Assembly: GCA_021372515.1 (NCBI GenBank)
Contig: JAJFUG010000080.1
Location: forward strand, 1 to 8,541
DNA length: 8,541 nucleotides
Source of the DNA: a bacterium
Lineage (GTDB): Bacteria > Gemmatimonadota > Glassbacteria > GWA2-58-10
Direction: 5' to 3'
Position 1 is the first letter of the stretch. Each line of letters begins with the position of its first letter. A model generated the notes under the pieces. That model searched no databases and had not been told where the DNA came from. It saw only the letters and a program-made list of their open reading frames with translations. Positions 1-6,309 of the stretch are shown in pieces. The position numbers and the translations under genes are program-made.

Positions 1-550
1 CCTCGGCGGCCTGGGCCTCATCCACGAACACGCTGCGCCCGGGCGCGGTGGTGTCGGCCGGGCTGAAGCCCTCGGGCAGGTCATCCGTGTAGACCTCGAA
101 CGAGCCGTTCTCCAGGCTGCATTCCGGGTCGGGGACCAGCGCGGCCTTGCCATTTTCAGCCACGAACAGGGCGTTTTCCACCGGCTGGCCCTCGGCCAGG
201 TTCTGGTCGTGGTGCAGGATCGTCTCATCGTTGTAGCCCATGTCCAGGCAGCGCGGGACAAGCTCCACGCCCTCGCTGCGGCAGATATCGGCCACTTTCT
301 TGAGGCGCGCGCGCCAGGCGTCGTCCTGCAGGCTGATATAATCGAACTTCGAGAACATCAGCATGCCGTTGAGGCCGTGGTCGGCGGCGGTGCGGACCAC
401 CTGGGCCACCGTGTCCACCGCGGCGTCGCTTTCCAGCAGGTTGCTCAGGTAGAACCAGCGGTACGGGTAGGGCTTGCGTCCGCAGCCCGCGGCCAGGACT
501 GTCACGCCGCAGAACAGTGCGAGGATGGCTCTCAGGGCGGTCCGGCTCAT
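1..550 (-). CDS. Secreted lipoprotein with barrel-like glycosidase domain (3' end outside window)
   Basis: This reading frame stays open from an ATG at 550 to the window edge, giving 183 codons, so the C-terminus is missing. Residues 1-22 are a lipoprotein-type signal with a hydrophobic core ending LAAGC, putting the lipidated cysteine at 23; the alanine at -3 is less usual than leucine. Residues 30-140 read like the first strands and helices of an alpha/beta barrel: RWFYLSN, then LNGMLMFSKFDY, then GVELVPRCLDMGY, followed by HHDQNLAEG. Around residue 148 the text changes to NGSFE followed by LPEGFSP and APGRSVFVDE, which resembles the opening of a carbohydrate-binding beta-sandwich. I infer an outer-surface, sugar-active protein of a type usually annotated hypothetical, and cannot assign a GH family. 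A GGGAG lies 12 bases before the ATG, a rather long spacing. It is codirectional with the GH123-like gene but 585 bases away, so probably separately transcribed. Confidence 0.75.
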   Translation of the reverse strand, partial: MSRTALRAILALFCGVTVLAAGCGRKPYPYRWFYLSNLLESDAAVDTVAQVVRTAADHGLNGMLMFSKFDYISLQDDAWRARLKKVADICRSEGVELVPRCLDMGYNDETILHHDQNLAEGQPVENALFVAENGKAALVPDPECSLENGSFEVYTDDLPEGFSPADTTAPGRSVFVDEAQAAE

Positions 551-596
551 AGTCGTCTTCAGCTCCCTGCCCGCTGGGGCGGTGGATGGACGGTAA

Positions 597-617
597 GGGC
601 GGACCTGAGGGTCCGCC
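597..617. repeat. 8-bp hairpin with GGCGGACC arms
   Basis: GGCGGACC at 598-605 is exactly complementary to GGTCCGCC at 610-617 around a TGAG loop. The arm matches the GGGCGGAC arm of the hairpin at 1071-1092, so it may be a shortened or solo copy of the same repeat family. It lies 47 bases upstream of the lipoprotein start, where it would be transcribed in the leader. Confidence 0.6.
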
Positions 618-700
618 GGATAAAGATTTCCTTGTCCTTTCGGTCTTGCCCAGCAATGTCCGGTTAGGGAGTTGCAGTGAGAAGACGAAAGACTCTGTTC

Positions 701-722
701 TGCTTTGGTTTCGGCCAAAGCA
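701..722. repeat. 8-bp hairpin TGCTTTGG/CCAAAGCA
   Basis: TGCTTTGG at 701-708 pairs perfectly with CCAAAGCA at 715-722 around a TTTCGG loop. No T-run follows on either strand, so it does not look like a terminator. It sits inside the gene-free region and looks like part of a dispersed non-coding repeat, which only a genome-wide search could confirm. Confidence 0.5.
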
Positions 723-813
723 GCAAAGCCAGCGGGGGCGCAAACTCGTCCAGACCACGCCTCCGCTTCGATCTTAAGTGTTTACGGAGTGTTGATACCG
801 CTTCCGCGTTGCA

Positions 814-842
814 GCGGCGGCGCTGCCGCGAATCGCCGCCGC
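814..842. repeat. 9-bp GC-rich inverted repeat
   Basis: GCGGCGGCG at 814-822 is complementary to CGCCGCCGC at 834-842, separated by 11 bases. The arms are low-complexity GC triplets, so chance pairing in such GC-rich DNA is more likely here than for the other hairpins in this gap. Confidence 0.35.
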
Positions 843-974
843 ACCGCAGGGCAATTTCAGTCTGGACTGTTTCACTCTCAACTTCACGCTGCCCATGTTG
901 CAGGCTCAGACAGGTGCGGCCCCCGAAGGCAACCGCGGCGGCCTGGCGGGCGCCGAAAGAACCGGGCCGGCCGG

Positions 975-1004
975 CCTCTCCCTTTGAAAAGGGGGATTGA
1001 GAGG
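975..1004. repeat. Imperfect palindrome around CCCTTTGAAAAGGG
   Basis: The outer arms CCTCTC (975-980) and GAGAGG (999-1004) pair, and within them CCCTT and AAGGG pair around TGAA, with small internal mismatches. From memory, phrases of this kind (a CCCCCTTT/AAAGGGGG stem next to a GGATT stretch) recur between genes in many environmental bacterial genomes. It may be a short, interspersed non-coding repeat. Confidence 0.5.
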
Positions 1005-1022
1005 GATTTAATCCGATTGTCA

Positions 1023-1042
1023 GGGCGACATATATGTCGCCC
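1023..1042. repeat. Perfect 20-bp palindrome
   Basis: GGGCGACATATATGTCGCCC is its own reverse complement over all 20 bases. It is followed directly by CTACGG, and the stretch 1039-1048 (GCCCCTACGG) is complementary to 1065-1074 (CCGTAGGGGC) across a 16-base loop. This ties it to the composite repeat that follows. Its edge matches the GGGGC/GCCCC border of that unit, so it is probably another member of the same family. Confidence 0.75.
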
Positions 1043-1066
1043 CTACGGACGTTGTCATGAATTGCC

Positions 1067-1118
1067 GTAGGGGCGGACCCATGTGTCCGCCCGGGCGCAC
1101 ACGTGGGTGCGCCCCTAC
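1067..1118. repeat. Composite REP-like unit: two hairpins inside GTAGGGGC termini
   Basis: The 52-base unit begins GTAGGGGC (1067-1074) and ends with the complement GCCCCTAC (1111-1118). Inside are two abutting hairpins: GGGCGGAC/GTCCGCCC (1071-1078 with 1085-1092, loop CCATGT) and GGGCGCAC/GTGCGCCC (1093-1100 with 1107-1114, loop ACGTGG). The unit can therefore fold either as two hairpins or as a four-way structure closed by the terminal repeats. It starts 18 bases beyond the stop codon of the GH123-like gene, in its 3' untranslated region. No T-run follows, so I infer a REP-like 3'-end or mRNA-protecting element rather than a classic terminator. Confidence 0.75.
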
Positions 1119-1135
1119 AGGAAACAAATTCGGGA

Positions 1136-3703
1136 TCACAGCCCCTGCAGCCGGACGGCCCAACCTTGCAGCTCGCGACGCAGGTTGTCGAACGCCTCCG
1201 GGGTCCAGGGGCTGGAGCCGCGGGCCACCTGGGCCAGTTCCACATCGCAGCGGGCGCGCAGCCCGTTCAGCCACTTCGAGGCTGCGGCTGTCACCTCCGG
1301 CGCGGAGGAGGCTTTGGCGGCGATAAGCTTCTCGATCTGATAGATGTAGCGCACGTCGTCTATCCCCTCGCGCACGGCCTCACAGTTGACCGAGGGCCAG
1401 GGCCGCCCCGAGTGCGGGTAGATCAGGACATAGTCCGGGCTCTCGTGGTCCAGGTCCTCGAACGGGTTGCCGCGGGAGTTCTCGGTGGTGGCCGGGCCCC
1501 ACGAGTTCATCCCGTCCAGGTCCTGTCGCCAGGTGTAGAGGCCGTAGACATAGCGCGAATAGCAGGGGTTGTCGGTGCTGATCGACTCGTTGTCGTACTG
1601 CCAGACCTTGCGCTCGCTCTTGCGCTCGAACTGGCCGGGAGCCAGGAGCTTGCTGCCGCCCGGATCGTCCTCGATGTCCAGCAGCTTACCCCCGATGTCG
1701 GTGGTGCACATGATTTTGGCGCCCGGCGCCTTTTTGACCGCGCGGAACAGCTCGAGAGTGATCCGCTGGCGCAGCGCGATCCGCGGCTCGTCGATGGGCA
1801 TGAAACCCAGCGGCGGAGCGCCCAGCTCACGGTCGAGGCGCAGGGCCTCGCGGGTCAGCAGCTCGGCCCGGCGGGGCATGATCTTGGGGTCGTAGAGACG
1901 GATGTTGCCTGGGTGCTGCTGCTTGGCCGCCTGAAGGTAGTGGGCGAAATACCAGTAGACCGGGCGGGTGAAACCGGCCCGGCGCGCGCCGTCGAGCGTG
2001 GCCTTGAGGTGCTCCAGCCGCGGAGTGCCGTCCGCGTTCCACTGGAAACAGTAGGGGCTGGACACGGCCAGGGTGGTCAGGCCGTGCTCCAGATAGTCGC
2101 GGAACATGGCCAGGCCGTCCTGCTTGACTTTCTCCTTGTCAGCCGGGCTCAGGTCCTTGCTCTCCAGCTCGAAGAACTCGTAGCTCATGCACATGCTGTA
2201 GTCGAGGCCCGGCACCGGCTCCAGGGTCACCGGCAGCACGGTCACGCTCAGGGGGAGCTCCAGGGCCGCGCCCCGCTCGGGGAGAAGGCGCACCGTGCCG
2301 CGGTATTGCCCGGCGGACGCGCCGGCGGGCACGTGCAGGGTGAGCCAGAAACTGGTCGTGCGGTCGGCGGGGACCTCCACACTGCTTTTCTCCTCAAGCA
2401 GGCGCGGGACCAGACGGTAGCCGGTGCCGCCGGAGCGGTAGGTGAGAAGGGTGGGCACGTGCACGCGGGCCTCGGACGCGGGGATCAGCGCCCCGCCCGG
2501 GCCGGCCAGGCCGCTCAGCTCCAGCCTCACCTGCCCCAGGTCGCGCAGCGGCTGCAGCGAAAGCCGCAGCGGCTCGTAGTCGCCGGAGGCCATGCGGAGC
2601 GAGAGCGAGTCCACCCGCTCGCTGTCGGCCGGGGCGCTCCAGGGATAGACATAGTGCAGCCAGGGACGGCTGAACAGCACGTAGCCCCGGGCGACATCAG
2701 TCTCGTTCACCGTGGGCTGAGTCCCCGGCTCGATGGCCTGACGGCGTGTGAATAGCATCGAGAGCGGACGGTTGAACCGGCTGGTCAGGTTCTCGCCGTC
2801 CAGCCCCCAGACCGGTATCTCGTAGTGCGCGGCGGCCCCGCCCGCGGCGGCGGCCTCCAGGGTGAGTTCCACCCCCGGCTCGACCGCGGGGTCGGTGGAG
2901 TTCTTGCGCGAGAACAGGCGCAGCCCCATGGCCTGCGGGTTGTCCTCGCGCTCCACGGACAGGCTCAGGGTATTCACTCCGGGCTTGATCTCCAGGCCAG
3001 CGGGGGCCGGGTCGAGCTTGAGGCTGATCACCTCAGGGGTTTTGTCTCCCTCGCCGGCCGGGATGGGGAACGCGCCCAGGGGCACGCCGTTGAGCGCCAG
3101 GCGCAGGCTGCCCGCCGAGGCGTTGTCCGTGGTGATACGTCCGCGCAGCTCGATCCGCGCCGGGTTGAGCGCGGTTTTCGACTCGAAGCGGTAGGTCAGG
3201 CTGCCGTAGCCGCCGCATTCCAGGTGGCCGTAGGGCGTGGTGAAATCCCAGAAATTGACCTCGCGGTTGTAGAAACTTTTCATGTCCGCGCGGTCGAAAC
3301 CGCCCTCGAACGAGTCGAGGGCCTTCCCGGCGGGCGAGACGATGTCGAGCCGCAGTCTGTAGACCCCCTCCGGCAGGTCGAACGGCAGGCCGAAAACCAG
3401 GTTGCCGCCGGCGATGTCGAACAGCCAGGTGGTGTCGCGGGCCACGACCGCGCCGCCCAGGCTCAGCTCGCCCGCGGCCGCGGCGGCTTTGACCTGCCCC
3501 AGCGGCAGCGAGCTCTTGAACTGGAAAATGAGCTGCTTGCGCAGCACCACGCTGTCCAGGGTGATCGCCCGGTCGCGCAGGTGGAACGACTGGATGGTTA
3601 TCTCTGACCGCAGAACCGCAGGTGGGGCGCTGAACAGCAGCAACAGGCACAATGTGGCGAGCCGGACTGACGGCAGGCGCCGGGCCAGGGACGGGACAGG
3701 CAT
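1136..3703 (-). CDS. Secreted GH123/DUF4091-type glycoside hydrolase
   Basis: The start at 3703 is chosen because GGGAG lies 6 bases upstream and because it opens a clean signal peptide (residues 1-33: RR, then LATLCLLLLF, then a small-residue end). An in-frame ATG at 3781 would overlap the promoter. The mature 822-residue protein reads as beta-rich segments (about 34-295), then a GH123-N-like sandwich with GDYEP (374-378) and TTSFWL near 450. A barrel-like region follows from about 500 (GLDYSMCMSYEFF) carrying FMPIDEP with Asp638-Glu639. The C-terminal signature is YPHSGRPWPS then EAVREGIDDVRY (about 762-786), characteristic of DUF4091. In characterised GH123 enzymes an adjacent Asp-Glu pair performs substrate-assisted removal of beta-linked GalNAc; Asp638-Glu639 is the obvious candidate. 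Activity on GalNAc is inferred from this and from the divergent GH109 gene. The family has many uncharacterised members, so specificity remains open. Confidence 0.8.
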   Translation of the reverse strand: MPVPSLARRLPSVRLATLCLLLLFSAPPAVLRSEITIQSFHLRDRAITLDSVVLRKQLIFQFKSSLPLGQVKAAAAAGELSLGGAVVARDTTWLFDIAGGNLVFGLPFDLPEGVYRLRLDIVSPAGKALDSFEGGFDRADMKSFYNREVNFWDFTTPYGHLECGGYGSLTYRFESKTALNPARIELRGRITTDNASAGSLRLALNGVPLGAFPIPAGEGDKTPEVISLKLDPAPAGLEIKPGVNTLSLSVEREDNPQAMGLRLFSRKNSTDPAVEPGVELTLEAAAAGGAAAHYEIPVWGLDGENLTSRFNRPLSMLFTRRQAIEPGTQPTVNETDVARGYVLFSRPWLHYVYPWSAPADSERVDSLSLRMASGDYEPLRLSLQPLRDLGQVRLELSGLAGPGGALIPASEARVHVPTLLTYRSGGTGYRLVPRLLEEKSSVEVPADRTTSFWLTLHVPAGASAGQYRGTVRLLPERGAALELPLSVTVLPVTLEPVPGLDYSMCMSYEFFELESKDLSPADKEKVKQDGLAMFRDYLEHGLTTLAVSSPYCFQWNADGTPRLEHLKATLDGARRAGFTRPVYWYFAHYLQAAKQQHPGNIRLYDPKIMPRRAELLTREALRLDRELGAPPLGFMPIDEPRIALRQRITLELFRAVKKAPGAKIMCTTDIGGKLLDIEDDPGGSKLLAPGQFERKSERKVWQYDNESISTDNPCYSRYVYGLYTWRQDLDGMNSWGPATTENSRGNPFEDLDHESPDYVLIYPHSGRPWPSVNCEAVREGIDDVRYIYQIEKLIAAKASSAPEVTAAASKWLNGLRARCDVELAQVARGSSPWTPEAFDNLRRELQGWAVRLQGL

Positions 3704-3709
3704 GCGTAT

Positions 3710-3714
3710 CTCCC
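3710..3714 (-). promoter_or_regulatory. Ribosome binding site fixing the GH123-like start
   Basis: On the minus strand GGGAG is followed by six bases and the ATG at 3703. This decides the start against an in-frame ATG at 3781, which would add 26 residues before the signal peptide and lies within the predicted -35 box. Confidence 0.75.
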
Positions 3715-3752
3715 TGCAAAGGTTGCAACTCGTGGGCCGACTTGCGGGGACC

Positions 3753-3781
3753 AATATAGTGAATGCCCGCTGAGGCCGCAA
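3753..3781 (-). promoter_or_regulatory. Sigma-70-like promoter for the GH123-like gene
   Basis: Reading leftward, TTGCGG (3776-3781) and TATATT (3753-3758) are separated by exactly 17 bases. The -10 matches 5 of 6 consensus positions; the -35 keeps the TTG core. Transcription would start near 3746, leaving a leader of about 43 bases that contains the ribosome site at 3710-3714. Confidence 0.55.
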
Positions 3782-3828
3782 TCCGGGTGCAATGAAAAAG
3801 CGGCGTAAAGCACGGACAATAGAAAAGC

Positions 3829-3856
3829 TTGCCTGAATCGTGCGGAAGTGTAAAAT
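3829..3856 (+). promoter_or_regulatory. Possible sigma-70-like promoter for the GH109 gene
   Basis: TTGCCT (3829-3834) is followed after 16 bases by TAAAAT (3851-3856), matching consensus at 4 of 6 and 5 of 6 positions. The leader would be about 120 bases long, with no structure I recognise as a riboswitch. It lies about 50 bases from the divergent promoter of the GH123-like gene, so one regulator between them could control both. Confidence 0.4.
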
Positions 3857-3971
3857 TCCAAGGGCGAAGTTTGGCCGGCAACACTCCCGCTTGAGCCGTC
3901 AGCTCCGCGAATGAAACGAAGAAATCCTTCTCCACAGGCTGAATATCCTGTTTCAGAACCATTCAAAGACT

Positions 3972-3975
3972 GGAG
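3972..3975 (+). promoter_or_regulatory. Ribosome binding site deciding the GH109 start
   Basis: GGAG is 9 bases from the ATG at 3985 and touches the upstream ATG at 3976. The upstream codon would add only M-S-P and has no workable spacing, so the downstream start is preferred. Confidence 0.6.
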
Positions 3976-3984
3976 ATGAGTCCC

Positions 3985-5331
3985 ATGGCTAACGGATTCG
4001 ACAGAAGGGATTTCCTGAAGAAAGCCGGAGTGCTGGCCGGAGCCGGGATGGTGCTCAAGGCTTCGACCCTGTCGGCCATAGTCACGCGGCCCGGCACAGC
4101 TCCGGCCCCGATCCAGGCCAAGCCCATCCCGACCGTGCGGGTCGGGTTCGTGGGAGTCGGCGGGCAGGGCACCGGACATCTGCGCAACTACCTGGGCCTC
4201 GAGGGCGTGGAGATCAAGGCGATCTGCGACATCAACCCCGAGAACCTGGAGCGGGCGCAGAAACTGGTGGTGGAAGCAGGCCATCCCAAGCCCGAGGGCT
4301 ACGGCAAGGGCCCGACAGACTGGAAACGCCTCTGCGACCGCAAGGACCTCGACCTGGTGTTCAACGCCACCCCCTGGGAATGGCACGTGCCGATCTGCGT
4401 GGATGCGATGAACAAGGGTAAGCACGCGGCCACCGAGGTCCCGGCGGCCCCTGAAATCGACGGGTGCTGGGAGCTGGTGGAGACCAGCGAGCGCACGGGC
4501 AAGCACTGTATCATGATGGAAAACTGCTGCTACGGCGAGCCCGAGCTGATGTTCCTGAACATGATCCGCAAGGGCCTGCTGGGCACCCCGATCCACGCCC
4601 AGTGCGGCTACTGCCACGACCTGCGCGAGATCAAGTTCTCGGGAATAGGCGAGGGCCAGTGGCGTCTGAACCACGCGGTCACGAACGACGGCAACCTCTA
4701 CCCGACCCACGGCCTGGGCCCGGTGGCCGAGTACATGAACATCAACCGCGGCGACCAGTTCGATTTCCTGATCTCGATGAGCAGCAAGAGCCTCGGCCTC
4801 AACCTCTACGCGGCCGAGCATTTCGGGCCCGATTCACCCCAGGCCAAACAGACCTACGCCCTGGGCGATGTCAACACCAGTCTGATCCGCACGATGAACG
4901 GCGCGACGATCATCGTGATCCACGATTGCGACAGCCCGCGCCCCTACGACCGCTACAACCAGATCCAGGGCACCAAGGGCATCCTGGAGGGTTACCCCGA
5001 CCGGATCTATGTGGAGGGCAAGAGCGCCCCGCACACTTGGGACGATGTCGAGAAATGGAGCGAATACAAGCACAAGCTCGTCTCGGACCTGGTGGCGAAA
5101 TCGAAAGACTCGAACCACGGCGGGATGGATTTCATCGAGGACTACCGTCTGATCGAGGCCCTGCGCACCGGCCGCTACCCGGATTACGATGTCTACGACG
5201 CCGCGGCCTGGAGCGCGGTGACCGGGCTGAGCGAAATCTCCGTGGCCAACCGCAGCCGCCCGGTGGATTTCCCCGATTTCACCCGCGGCGCCTGGAAGAC
5301 GAACAAGCCGATTTTCGTGACCGACTATTGA
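3985..5331 (+). CDS. GH109 family glycosidase (Gfo/Idh/MocA fold), Tat-exported; probable alpha-N-acetylgalactosaminidase
   Basis: The 448-residue product opens with a twin-arginine signal (DRRDFLKKAG at 6-15, then a mild hydrophobic stretch), fitting a protein exported folded with its NAD bound. The Rossmann dinucleotide motif is GVGGQG (57-62) within VRVGFVGVGGQGTGH. The GH109 hallmarks follow in order: TEVPAAPEIDGCWELVETSE (150-169), MENCCY (178-183), CGYCHD (207-212), NLYPTHGLGP (237-246), MNINRGDQ (251-258), SPRPYDRY (317-324), and near the end NRSRPVDFPDFTRGAWKTN. Tyr239, His242 and Tyr321 fit the active-site tyrosines and histidine reported for the founding GH109 enzyme, by recall. Family members cleave by NAD-dependent oxidation-elimination rather than direct hydrolysis. 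Length is normal and nothing appears missing. I prefer ATG 3985 to ATG 3976 because GGAG at 3972-3975 is 9 bases from the former but abuts the latter. A simple dehydrogenase of the same fold is the alternative, unlikely given the motifs. Confidence 0.92.
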   Translation: MANGFDRRDFLKKAGVLAGAGMVLKASTLSAIVTRPGTAPAPIQAKPIPTVRVGFVGVGGQGTGHLRNYLGLEGVEIKAICDINPENLERAQKLVVEAGHPKPEGYGKGPTDWKRLCDRKDLDLVFNATPWEWHVPICVDAMNKGKHAATEVPAAPEIDGCWELVETSERTGKHCIMMENCCYGEPELMFLNMIRKGLLGTPIHAQCGYCHDLREIKFSGIGEGQWRLNHAVTNDGNLYPTHGLGPVAEYMNINRGDQFDFLISMSSKSLGLNLYAAEHFGPDSPQAKQTYALGDVNTSLIRTMNGATIIVIHDCDSPRPYDRYNQIQGTKGILEGYPDRIYVEGKSAPHTWDDVEKWSEYKHKLVSDLVAKSKDSNHGGMDFIEDYRLIEALRTGRYPDYDVYDAAAWSAVTGLSEISVANRSRPVDFPDFTRGAWKTNKPIFVTDY

Positions 5332-5353
5332 GACGCATCTGCAATTGAGTGCG

Positions 5354-5389
5354 AAAAGCCGGGAGCGCATTAGGGGCTCCCGGCTTTTT
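5354..5389. terminator. Bidirectional intrinsic terminator between convergent genes
   Basis: AAAAGCCGGGAGC (5354-5366) pairs perfectly over 13 bases with GCTCCCGGCTTTT (5376-5388) around a 9-base loop. On plus the stem ends in TTTTT, 22 bases after the GH109 stop; on minus the stem ends in TTTT, just after the hydrolase stop at 5402. One structure therefore serves both genes. Confidence 0.92.
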
Positions 5390-5401
5390 GTTTCATCGCG
5401 C

Positions 5402-6199
5402 TCAGGGCTTCGCAGGGGGCGAGGCGGCGCACACCCAGCCCAGGCTTTCCCGCAGGTTGTCATAGAACGTGTCCTTGCCGCCCTTGAACTTGTGGTCCTC
5501 CGACTCCACCATGAAAAAGCGTTTCGGCTCGCCCGCCAGGTCGAACATTTTCTGCGAGGCCTCCCGGCTGACATATTCATCCGCAGAGGACTGGATCAGC
5601 ACCAGGGGAAGCGGGGCCACCCGCGGCAGGAACGGTGCGCTGTCGAACATCGGCTCGTCCGGGTCTTTCTTCGTGATCCAGGTGATCGCGTCCAGGGTGC
5701 GCCAGCCCAGGAAACTCTGTTCCGCCAGCCCGACCGCCACCAGGCCGAGGAAACTCGAACGTGCGGAGTCGCCCGCCGCGCCCAGCAAAGCCAGGCCCGC
5801 GCCCTCGGACCAGCCGGAGAGGATTACGCGCCGCCCGTCCCGCGCACCGGCCCAGGCGGCCAGCGCCGCCAGATCACTCATCACCTCGCCCGTGCCCAGC
5901 GTCTTTTTCCCATCCGTGAAGCTTTCCAGGTAGTGCTTGGAATCCAGGGCATAGACCGTGTAGCCCCAGGCGGCCATGGCGGCCGCCATTTTTTCGGCCT
6001 CGCCGAACATTCCGGCATCTCCGGAAAGGTAGATTATCTGAGGCCGGGTGGAGGCCGAATCCCCGCGGCCATGGAACAGGAATACATTCTGCGGCCGGCC
6101 GCGCAGCATCGGATGGAGCGGCTGCCCCTGGTTTTTATCCTCCGCGTGAAGGCCAGACAGCCCGGCCAGGAGGAGCAAGACCACCGTGTACATTCTCAT
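5402..6199 (-). CDS. Secreted alpha/beta hydrolase, VirJ/AcvB-like
   Basis: The 265-residue product has a signal peptide at 1-19 (hydrophobic VVLLLLAGLSG, cleavage after LHA). An alpha/beta hydrolase fold follows: strand QIIYLSGDAG (54-63), then AAWGYTVYALDSKHYL (76-91), the nucleophile elbow GWSEG with Ser131, a late strand LVLIQSSADEY carrying Asp207, and EDHKF with His236. That completes a Ser-Asp-His triad. The SGDAG loop, the ALDSKHYL strand and the T-x-E-x-x-x-DL segment resemble the VirJ component of AcvB/VirJ proteins, known from Agrobacterium; related proteins act on lipid-linked substrates in the periplasm. No type IV secretion gene is nearby, so a role in secretion is not implied. 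The start is uncertain: ATG 6199 and ATG 6193 are both possible and neither has a good ribosome site. The substrate cannot be read from the sequence; an ester of a sugar or lipid is a guess from context. Confidence 0.85.
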   Translation of the reverse strand: MRMYTVVLLLLAGLSGLHAEDKNQGQPLHPMLRGRPQNVFLFHGRGDSASTRPQIIYLSGDAGMFGEAEKMAAAMAAWGYTVYALDSKHYLESFTDGKKTLGTGEVMSDLAALAAWAGARDGRRVILSGWSEGAGLALLGAAGDSARSSFLGLVAVGLAEQSFLGWRTLDAITWITKKDPDEPMFDSAPFLPRVAPLPLVLIQSSADEYVSREASQKMFDLAGEPKRFFMVESEDHKFKGGKDTFYDNLRESLGWVCAASPPAKP

Positions 6200-6245
6200 G
6201 TAGGATCAGTCCGTAAAGGGTGAGAGTTGTCCGGTGTGACGGATT

Positions 6246-6274
6246 ATTATATTTTAATCCTTACCGGAACGGAA
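6246..6274 (-). promoter_or_regulatory. Promoter of the VirJ-like hydrolase, with inverted repeat over the -10
   Basis: On the minus strand a perfect TATAAT (6246-6251) lies 46 bases upstream of the ATG at 6199, giving a leader of about 40 bases. A 17-base spacing places TTCCGT (6269-6274) at -35, a poor match, which suggests activator dependence. The -10 sits inside GGATTA (6241-6246), 8 bases, TAATCC (6255-6260), an inverted repeat that could be an operator. Confidence 0.5.
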
Positions 6275-6309
6275 CTCCAGAGCCGAGGACAGGAAAGAGA
6301 CCGGACAGG

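Larger units (their letters stand above)
551..1135. other. Gene-free, hairpin-rich intergenic region
   Basis: I see no credible gene in these 585 bases. Frames that stay open here give arginine-, proline- and alanine-rich translations without domains and merely cross GC-rich repeats. The region instead holds at least six inverted-repeat structures (597-617, 701-722, 814-842, 975-1004, 1023-1042 and 1067-1118), listed separately. Transcription of both flanking genes is leftward, so the right part is the 3' end of the GH123-like transcript and the left part must hold the promoter of the lipoprotein gene. I could not find a convincing -35/-10 pair for the latter. Confidence 0.75.

Noticed and set aside
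1023-1118. Short CRISPR-like array.
   Set aside because: The units are palindromes with different cores and no regular unique spacers, and there is no cas gene.
225-1245. Open minus-strand frames of 177 and 193 codons through the intergenic region.
   Set aside because: They cross hairpins and overlap the lipoprotein start or the GH123-like 3' end in another frame. Their translations are Arg/Pro/Ala-rich with no motif, and repeats explain the openness.
1103-2755. 550-codon plus-strand open frame opposite the GH123-like gene.
   Set aside because: It is the antisense shadow of a strongly biased high-GC gene. Its translation is rich in Val, Ala, Gly, Arg and His without domains, while the minus strand has recognisable motifs and a signal peptide.
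3704-3781. Upstream start at 3781 for the GH123-like protein.
   Set aside because: It would overlap the predicted -35 box, lacks a ribosome site, and would bury the signal peptide behind 26 residues.
3857-3984. Riboswitch in the long GH109 leader.
   Set aside because: I see no conserved aptamer motif or strong stem-loop-terminator alternative in this stretch.
3598-4821. 407-codon minus-strand frame spanning the divergent promoters and the GH109 start.
   Set aside because: It runs through both promoter regions and antisense to clear GH109 motifs, so it is a GC-rich shadow.
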